Of a stretch of 7,789 bases of DNA, positions 1 to 7,600 are shown one piece after another. The stretch is from assembly GCA_030536165.1 (NCBI GenBank), contig JAUNQM010000111.1, positions 1 through 7,789 on the forward strand. Direction: 5' to 3'. The notes beneath the pieces were generated by a model. The model saw only the letters and a program-made list of their open reading frames with translations, had not been told where the DNA came from and did not search any database. Position 1 is the stretch's first letter; each line of letters opens with the position of its first letter. The DNA comes from Prevotellaceae bacterium (GTDB lineage: Bacteria > Bacteroidota > Bacteroidia > Bacteroidales > Bacteroidaceae). Made by a program: the position numbers and the translations under genes.

Positions 1-105
1 AGTCTCAAACGGAGTATAGGATAACGAGGATGTTTGAAGATTGATTAAAGTGTACGGAGAAGCGAAGCACCAGAATGGCATAAAGCAAGCATTTGTACCC
101 TTAGC

Positions 106-129
106 ACGTCTTTTTTACGCCAAAGACGT
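106..129. repeat. 8-bp perfect inverted repeat (hairpin candidate)
   Basis: ACGTCTTT (106-113) and AAAGACGT (122-129) are perfect reverse complements separated by 8 nt (TTTACGCC). The repeat lies at the boundary between a more GC-rich stretch (about 44-130) and the very AT-rich leader of the next gene. No T-tract follows the hairpin on either strand, so it is a poor intrinsic terminator. It may be a weak 3' end of an upstream transcript or an operator-like palindrome ahead of the promoter at 148-178. Pairing is certain; function is unknown. Confidence 0.4.
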
Positions 130-147
130 AAATAAAATGTTAAAAAT

Positions 148-178
148 TTTGTACATAAAAAAAATTTTAGTAATTTTA
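148..178 (+). promoter_or_regulatory. Candidate Bacteroidota-type promoter for the dockerin protein gene
   Basis: TTTG at 148-151 is followed after 19 nt by TAATTTTA at 171-178. This matches the Bacteroidota primary sigma pattern of a -33 TTTG and a -7 TAnnTTTG, except for the last base of the -7 box. Transcription would start near 185, leaving an A/T-rich leader of about 50 nt before the ATG at 239. No Shine-Dalgarno motif precedes that ATG, which is normal in this phylum. AT-richness makes chance matches likely, so this is only a candidate. Confidence 0.4.
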
Positions 179-238
179 CACCCTGATATATATAAAAACT
201 AAAAATAAACTATTTTTAATGATTAAAAGCTTTATTTC

Positions 239-1582
239 ATGAAAAAAATCTTTACTTCAATCGCAATGCTGGCACTTTGTGCAATGGCACATGCACAGTA
301 TCTGGAAATGGACGGAATCAGAACCGTCTATACCACTTGTGACACAATTTTCCACGATGACATGCCTGACGGACTGACAGCTTCAATGCTCGTTCCAGGC
401 TTTAACAGTCTCAACATTCCTTTCGAGGACATCGTGACTAATGACCTTGGCTACAAGTGGGCTTTGACACAGGACTATCAGGACCCTGAAACTGGCTTCA
501 TGCTCAACAAAGGTTACTACAAGTTCCTCACAGTGAACACAGGTACCCTCAACTTCGCAGGAAAGACTGAAAGCGACGACTACACAGCTGGTATGACAAA
601 CCTCAAGAAGGTCATCCTCTATTGCGTAGGTCTGCCTAACGCAAAGAACGAGGCTCTCGGTATCAACCACGCAGACCTTTCAACAGGTCGTCTGCAGGCT
701 CGCTACAACTCACCTACACTCGCTGAAGACGGTACAGCAGTGCCTATGACAAACGAGGCATACCGCGAAATCAAAGTGCAGACTAAGATTGTGAAGAATG
801 AAGAAGACTGGACAAAGTACATCTACACTTACCCTAACTTCCTCGACTTCAAGTGCTCAAACGTTACAGGCGACGAGTATGACCCACGTTTCGTTTCAGT
901 AAACTCACTGTTCAAGATTACTTACGACCTCACAGGCGACGTTGATACAAAAGCCCTCGAAGAATTCATGGACTGGGGCGAGAGCCACAATGGTAGCGAA
1001 TACAACAACCTCAACATCGACGGTATGACAGAAGCTACTATCAAGTACTACTTCGCTAAGCACGGAGAGTGTTCATCGTCAGTTGACCCTGCAACATACG
1101 TTACAGCAGCCGACGCTGCAACTGGCTACAACTGCTTCGACAAGAAGTGGGGACCAAAGGTGGCTTGGACAGCAGAGACTCCTATTCAGGTGAAGGTTAA
1201 GAACCGCATCATCTTAGCAGGTATCTCATTCGTCAGCGGTGATGACACTCCAATGAAGTGGTTTGGTCATGCTAACGACCCTTCAGGCGACTGGACAGGA
1301 AACCCAGACCTCTGCAACGATGAATACTATGGCAACCCATGCTCTGACATGGATCCAGAGAAGCCTTGGGGCGTAGGCATCGACCCAACTCCAGCAGGTC
1401 TGCTTGGCGATGCTGACGAAGACGGAGTAGTAAGCGTATCAGACATCACTACTGTTGCTTCTTACATCCTCGGCGGCAACCCATCACCATTCAACGCAAC
1501 AAATGCTGACGTTGACAAGGACGGTCTGATTACTGTATCTGACATCACAGGTATCGCAGGCATCATTCTTGGAACAAAGTAA
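239..1582 (+). CDS. Secreted protein of unknown function with C-terminal dockerin-type repeats
   Basis: This encodes a 447-residue exported protein. Residues 1-19 form a Sec signal peptide: MKK, a hydrophobic stretch, then AHA before Gln20, which fits signal peptidase I. There is no lipobox cysteine at the cleavage site. I do not recognise the body (about 20-385). It is rich in Asp, Asn, Thr and aromatic residues and has seven cysteines (34, 129, 206, 278, 299, 359, 368), so it may be a disulphide-containing extracellular domain. A proline-containing linker (about 372-386) leads to two dockerin-type calcium loops at 391-402 and 424-435. The start is chosen because it gives a complete signal peptide, and no usable upstream start precedes it. 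The gene ends in consecutive in-frame stops, TAA TGA. The large secreted protein gene begins 105 bp downstream in the same direction, and co-transcription is possible. Exported status and the dockerin-like tail are well supported; the substrate or partner is unknown. Confidence 0.9.
   Translation: MKKIFTSIAMLALCAMAHAQYLEMDGIRTVYTTCDTIFHDDMPDGLTASMLVPGFNSLNIPFEDIVTNDLGYKWALTQDYQDPETGFMLNKGYYKFLTVNTGTLNFAGKTESDDYTAGMTNLKKVILYCVGLPNAKNEALGINHADLSTGRLQARYNSPTLAEDGTAVPMTNEAYREIKVQTKIVKNEEDWTKYIYTYPNFLDFKCSNVTGDEYDPRFVSVNSLFKITYDLTGDVDTKALEEFMDWGESHNGSEYNNLNIDGMTEATIKYYFAKHGECSSSVDPATYVTAADAATGYNCFDKKWGPKVAWTAETPIQVKVKNRIILAGISFVSGDDTPMKWFGHANDPSGDWTGNPDLCNDEYYGNPCSDMDPEKPWGVGIDPTPAGLLGDADEDGVVSVSDITTVASYILGGNPSPFNATNADVDKDGLITVSDITGIAGIILGTK
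1397..1579 (+). other. Dockerin type I-like module (two Ca2+ loops)
   Basis: Residues 387-447 of the first protein contain DADEDGVVSVSD (391-402) and DVDKDGLITVSD (424-435), spaced 33 residues apart. Each is followed by a hydrophobic helix ending in ILG. Asp at loop positions 1, 3, 5 and 12 with Gly at 6 matches the calcium-binding F-hand of dockerins. In clostridia dockerins bind cohesins of cellulosomes. Many Bacteroidota secreted proteins carry such tails without a known cellulosome, so the partner cannot be named. The two loops share the same VSDIT segment, as expected of a symmetric dockerin. No cohesin is visible in the window. Confidence 0.85.
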
Positions 1583-1589
1583 TGAGTCA

Positions 1590-1625
1590 CTAGAAAATCT
1601 AGAAAGCCTAGAATATCTAGAATAA
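1590..1625. repeat. Four-copy 9-bp tandem repeat, CTAGAAnnn
   Basis: Four consecutive 9-mers are visible: CTAGAAAAT, CTAGAAAGC, CTAGAATAT and CTAGAATAA. All share CTAGAA exactly, and the last three bases vary. The array starts 7 bp after the stop codon of the dockerin protein gene. Two copy junctions create the palindrome TCTAGA (1598-1603 and 1616-1621). The array lies outside both coding frames. Its role is unknown: it could be a slippage-prone repeat, a protein-binding array or a 3' UTR element. Confidence 0.8.
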
Positions 1626-1637
1626 ACGAAAACACGA

Positions 1638-1670
1638 TTTATCGTATTATATTATATTTTTTTATGTTTA
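1638..1670 (+). promoter_or_regulatory. Weak promoter candidate upstream of the large secreted protein
   Basis: TTTA (1638-1641) is separated by 21 nt from TATGTTTA (1663-1670), which resembles the -7 TAnnTTTG box apart from its last base. The implied leader would be only about 10 nt before the ATG at 1688, and the -33 element is imperfect. The gap has no convincing terminator, so read-through from the upstream gene is an equally good explanation for expression. Confidence 0.2.
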
Positions 1671-1687
1671 ACTAATTAATTACCATT

Positions 1688-4600
1688 ATGAAAAAGAAAC
1701 TTTTATCTTTGATTGCTTTGGTAGCAGTGGCAGTGGGAATTTCTTTCGCTGTTAACTACGCACCAGGCAATGGTTTGAAGTTTGCCGGCAAAGCTGATGC
1801 TGAAAAGCTCGACATTCGCAAAGATTTTTCTTCACAAGTAATCAAGGGATTGACCAACGCGAATGAAATTCCAATGCAGAAGAAGAGTGTCAGCACACCT
1901 AAAACGGCAGAAGAAGACTGGACTGAATGGGAGCCATTTGCTCCTATGGGTAAATCAACATGTACATGGTCAACACAATGGTTCGATAATGACCTTGTGT
2001 GCGAAGTATATGTTCGTCAATTAAAGACAACTGCCACTACAAAGCAGTTCAAATTCACTAACTGGGGCGATGACAAAGCTCATGAATTTATCGTAAAGTA
2101 TGATGAAACTGCTCCAGCAAACAACAACTTATCTTTTGAGCCTCAAGCCACTGGTCCTAGCTCAGACGGTGTTATAGCTTACTTCTATGACTATGCTCAT
2201 GCTGCAGTAGCAACTAACCCAGCAGGTTACTATTATTACACTCCTGAAACAGGCAAGTTTGTAATCAAGCCATGGGTTGCTGCTATTAATGAATCTACAG
2301 GTGCTTTACTTGGCTACTATAATGGTGGAAGCAACATTTCTGAGGAATGTCAAATGGATGGCTTCGCTGATTATAGCTTCGGTAACATTCTTGTTACAAA
2401 AGTTGATGATACGCAAGAAACTGAGACATCAGTTGGTGAAATTACCTTTGGTATCACCAAGATTGGTGCGGATGTTGCTTACTGGAAAGCTGGTATTTCT
2501 ACAATGACCGCTTACCAAGCAGGTGAAGGTCCGGTTGCTGGCGACACAAAATATACAGACAAAGCAACTCTCGTAATGCCATACGACAAAAATTATCAGA
2601 TTGTCGTTATAGTTGCAGAAGCTTATGATTCAAAAGATTCGCTTTTAGCATCTTCTACTAAAGCTGTTACAGCAACAAAGGCTTCCGATTGGCAATCAAT
2701 GGGTAAGCGTCCATATCGTGAAGATATTGTAACTCCTGTTTATTTCAGTTCTGCTAAGGGAATCGTATTTGATGTTGAAGTCGAAAAGAACACTAAGCAT
2801 GAAGGTTGGTATCGTCTGAAGAATCCTTATGGAGCTAATTCTCCATTTAATTCATACTGCCAATACAGCAACGCTTACATGTACTTCAGTATTTCTGGTG
2901 ATGTTGTTACTCCATACTTAAGTTTATATGTTAACGATTTAGGCTTCGATGCAGAAGCTGTTGCTTATGGTAAGCCAAATCCATTTACTATTGAGGGTAG
3001 TTATTGTGAGGATGGTACATTTGATGGCTATGTTATTACATTCCCTGTAGATGGTTTGATCTATGGTGACAATGAAGGTGCATACTATTCAAATCGCGAT
3101 GGCCTCTTCCGTGCAGTTATCAATTTCAGAGACACAGAATTTGCATTTGCTGATGACGCAAAATCAGTATATGTTGATGAAACTGTAAAGATTACCACTA
3201 ACAACTCATTCAACACTCCAACATATGAGTCAATCACTCCAGAGATTGCAACTGTTGACGCTAAGGGTGTTGTAACAGCTATTGCTCCAGGTAAGGCTCA
3301 GATTAAGGTAAAGCAGGATTCAATCCTTGAATTCAAGGCTAAGGAAGAAGTAATGGAAATCGACGTTAAGAAGAATCCTAACTCTTTCGGCACATTCGTA
3401 TTCAACACTGACGAAGGTCTTGAAGCACTTGGCGTTGAAAAGCCAGCAGCAAGTGCAGCCACTAACCTTACAGGTATGACATTGACAGCTGGTGATGTAA
3501 GCTTTACATCTACAGACGGTGGTACTGCTACACGTGTATGGAACACAAAGGGCGTTACAGACCTCCGTATGTATAAGAATGCTACATTCACTATTTCTGT
3601 TCCAGAAGGCTACAAACTTGTTGACATCGACTTCACAGGTTCAGAATGTAGCTTGTTCGGCGAAGTATCTGACTTCACAACTTGCTCAAAGTCTCACACT
3701 GTATGGGAAGCTCCAGAAGGTGACCCTGTTACAACAAAGACATTCGACGTTGTAGGAACTTGCAAGATCAATGTTATCAAGGTTAAGTACATCCAAGTTG
3801 CTTCTGCTTCAGGAACTGTTTGGGACTTCACTAAGCTCGCTCCTATCGCAGCTGACGGTACAGGTAACTTGAAGAACGAAATCAAGGACGACGGTGGTTC
3901 TGGTTGGACTAACCTCCAGAACAGCAAGGCTATCACAGACGAAGAACTTACTATCTCTGAAGGTGTTCCTTACGAGGTAACTAAGGGCTTGAAGTTCACT
4001 GCCGGTGGTTCAGGTTGGATTCACATCCGTAACTATCCAGAAGAGTACTTCGGACAGCAGTTCTACTCTAACAACAAGGATTTGAAGGTTACTGTTCCTG
4101 CAACAGCTGGTCAGTACATCATTATTACAGCTCTGTCACCAGACAAGGGCGTCCTCGCTGTTAAGGCAATGGAAGGCACAGACACAACAACTATCAATGT
4201 ATGCGCTAACGAAACATACATCTACCAGTCAAAGGCAGGCGACGTTACATTCAACCTCGTAAAGCAACTTACTATTAAGAAGATTGAAGTTGTTGACGCA
4301 TTGCCAGCTAACCTCTGGGACTTCAACACTATCACAGCTTCAGTAGCTGACGGTACTGGTAATTTGAAGAACAACATCGTTGACGATGGTGGTGCTGGTT
4401 GGACTAATCACCAGAACAGCAAGGCTATCACAGAGGAAGAACTTACTATCTCAGAAGGTGTTCCTTACGAGGTAACTAAGGGCTTGAAGTTCACTGCTGG
4501 TGGTTCAGGTTGGATTCACATCCGCAACTATCCAGATGAATATAATGGCAAGCAGTTCTTCTCTAACAACAAGGATCTGAAGGTTACTGTTCCTGCAACA

Positions 4601-7600
4601 GCTGGTCAGTACATCGTATTCGACGCAGTTTCTGCAAGCGGCAACACTCAGATTGTTTGTGGCGATGACACTGTTGACGTATATCCAGGCGCTGTAACAG
4701 GTTACATGATTCAGGCTAAGGCTGACAATCCTGTAATCAACATCAAGAAGCAGCTTACAATAAAGAAGATCAACGTTATCGACGCTGCTCCTGCTGCACT
4801 TGCTGCTGGACTCAAGGCATCTATCGAAAGCAATGTTTTGAAGGTTGGCGACGTTGCTCCTATTACTTGGAGTTGCTACGACGGAGTTACTCCTATCTTC
4901 GCTTCTGACAACGCAGAAGTTGCAACTGTTGACTCTAAGGGTAACATTACAGCAGTCAGCGCTGGTACAGCTAACATCGTTGTTACTAAGAAGGCAAATG
5001 CTTACTACAAGGAAGCTAATGTTACTATCGCTGTTACAGTTGAAAACGCTGGTCCTACTGAACTTGCAGCTGCTATCGAGCAGGCTATCGCAGGTAAGAC
5101 TCAGGGCGACACAGCTGTTGTAACTCTCGACGGTAAGGTTGCTTACACATTCGAAAAGCCAGTTGACGTAGGTCTCGTTAACATCGTTATCAATGGTAAT
5201 GGTGCTCTCGTTACTCTCTCTGACTCAGTTCAGATTGCAGGCCAGCAGGGTATCGAAATCAACAATGTAAACTTCGACTGTGCAGCTAACACTAAGTGCG
5301 CTCCTATCGCTCTGTCAGCAAATCCTGACTCAGTTCTCGTAGGTGCATACTATCCAGTTGCTGAAGGTGAGACTAACAACCTCCGCTCAAAGGCATTCTA
5401 TGACCTCGGTGCTATCGTTATCAACGAATGTAACTTCTCTGGTGTTAAGACTTCTTGGATCAGCGCTAACAAGCGTGAGTGGAACCTCAAGACTTTGAAG
5501 ATTATCAACACTATCGCTCAGTTCGACGTTGCAAGCGGTATTGATTCTTACATCAACTGGACAGGCAACTCAAACAATGAAGGTTCAATTAAGGATATCG
5601 TTATCGAAGGTTCTACATTATATAATATAGTAGAAAGCAACGACAACCGCTTCCTCCGTCTCCAGAACAACAGCAACTCTCAGGCACAGAAGGCATGGGC
5701 AGAGCCACAGTTCGACGCAAAGGAAAGCTGGGTAATGACAAACAACACATTTGTCAACCTTCCTTCAAACAAGGAATTTGCTAACAACTATCCTAACAAG
5801 AACAATGTAACTCTTGATTTCAAGGGTAACATCTTCTACAACACATGGCGTCTGCAGAAGATTTCTGGTTCAGCAATTAGAGAATTCACAGCAGCTGACA
5901 ACTCTATCATCGGTATCACTAACGCTGTTGATAATACAGATGCTGCAAGCTACGCAACTATCGACTCACTCCTGATTTCAGGTGAAAAGCCATTCGTAGT
6001 TCCTACAACTGCTCTCGACCTTACTAACCCTGACCTCACAGCTAACTTCACTCCTTACGGCTTGTCATACGCAGCTCAGAACGACTTCGGTGATCCACGC
6101 TGGAAGGCTGACGTTAAGGCTCCAGGTCTTGCACTTGCAACCGACACTATCGAGGTTGAAGGCGTAATGGTTAAGCGTCCTGCTACTTGGAAGTTCGTTG
6201 AGAACTCTAACGAAGTATATCAGCTTGCTTGGACTTCACTCAACCCTGCAACTCCTGTATTCGCATCTTCTGACGAGGCTGTTGCAACAGTTGACGCTGA
6301 AGGTAAGATTACTCCTGTAGGTGTTGGTTATGCAACTATCACATTCGCTCAGGAACCTACTGCAGAGTTCAAGGCTGCTTCACAGGAATTCGTTGTAATG
6401 GTAGCTGGTACTCCTGAATATCCAACACTTTATGCTGACGAGGATAAGGACTATACAGCACTCAACATGTGCGACATCATTACTACTTATAGCATCAATG
6501 GTAGCAGCAAGTATGGTCTTGAAGCAGAAGCAACACCAGTTGTTACATACTACAACCCAGGTGCTCCTATCGAAGTTCAGACTTCTAACCGTACAGCTTA
6601 CATCAACCCTCTCACTGACGAAGCAAAAACTGATTACGTTCCTACATCAACTGACGGTGCAATCACAGTAGCTCCAGTTGTTGGAACACAGAAGACTCTC
6701 GCATGCCGTATTGCTAAGGCTGACTCAATTAAGTTCTACTACACTGGTTCTGGTGGTTCTTCAACTACTGTAACAATGTGGGTACTCAACGAGGCAGGCG
6801 ACACTATCGCAACTGTAGAAGGTGGCGATGCAGCTGGTAAGAACAAGGCTTCTAACACTGTAGCATACGTATTCCCTGACCAGGGTAAGTATCAGGTAGT
6901 TCTCGGCGGTACAGCAGGTGATATGGAAGTTTACTACGGTAAGGTATTCTGCCAGCCTAAACCAGCACCAATCAACGTAGCTCGTAGCTGGAAGTTCGAC
7001 AACATGCCAACTGACTGGGCAGCTGACTGGACAAAGATTCAGCAGGTTGCAGGTAATGGCTATTGGGCTGAAAGCTCTAAGGGACGTTACAGCTATGCTA
7101 AGACTCTCAACGACGAAGCAATCACATTCGACGGTGAAACTCCTGTAGCAATGTTCGAAGGTCTGTTCTTCACTGACGCTGTTGAAAACGGTATCCTCGT
7201 TTGCCCTGCAAACGGTGCTACTTATCGTTGCGCTCAGCTCCAGAGCGGCTTCACAACTCGCATCCCTCAGGTTGCAGCTGGTGACACTATCAAGCTCGTT
7301 CTCTGCAACACTGAAAAGAGCGATGTTGAAGGCGGTATGACATTCGCAAACGCTCTCGACGTTGAAGGCAACTCAGTAGAATCAATCACTACTCCAGCTT
7401 CTACTTATACAGAATTTGTATTCGTAGCAGAAGAAGATGGTGACTTCACATTCAAGGTAGCAAAGAAGGGTGTTCGCCTCCAGACTATCAACGTAATACC
7501 AGAAGGCACAGTTCCAACTGGTATCGCTGATGTTAACAGCAACCTCAACACAGCTAACGGAATGTTCAACCTCCGCGGTCAGAAGGTATCTTCTACTCGC

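Noticed and set aside
1..81. Minus-strand frame with an ATG at 81 running off the left edge
   Set aside because: Only 27 codons are visible, with no recognisable signal or family and no clear promoter. The opposite strand is open over the same bases, so it cannot be distinguished from chance.
106..129. Inverted repeat considered as an intrinsic terminator of an upstream gene
   Set aside because: No T-tract follows the stem on either strand, and the stem itself is A/T-rich. It is kept only as a repeat feature.
383..670. Minus-strand open frame of about 95 codons inside the dockerin protein gene
   Set aside because: It lies wholly inside a well-supported secreted protein gene, has no recognisable domain and no promoter, and looks like a by-product of the opposite strand's codon bias.
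1634..1645. Short stem ACGAT-TT-ATCGT followed by A/T-rich DNA, considered as a terminator between the genes
   Set aside because: It has only five pairs with a 2-nt loop, and the T-run starts 11 nt later. It is too weak to call a terminator.
3298..3936. Minus-strand open frames at 3298-3591 and 3694-3936
   Set aside because: They are antisense to the Big_2 and beta-sandwich coding region, have low-complexity Ser/Val/Leu-rich content and show no family features.
4845..5123. Plus-strand open frame rich in Leu and Ser
   Set aside because: It is an out-of-frame shadow of the second Big_2 region. Its Leu/Thr/Gln-rich composition follows from GCT/ACT-rich codons read one base off.
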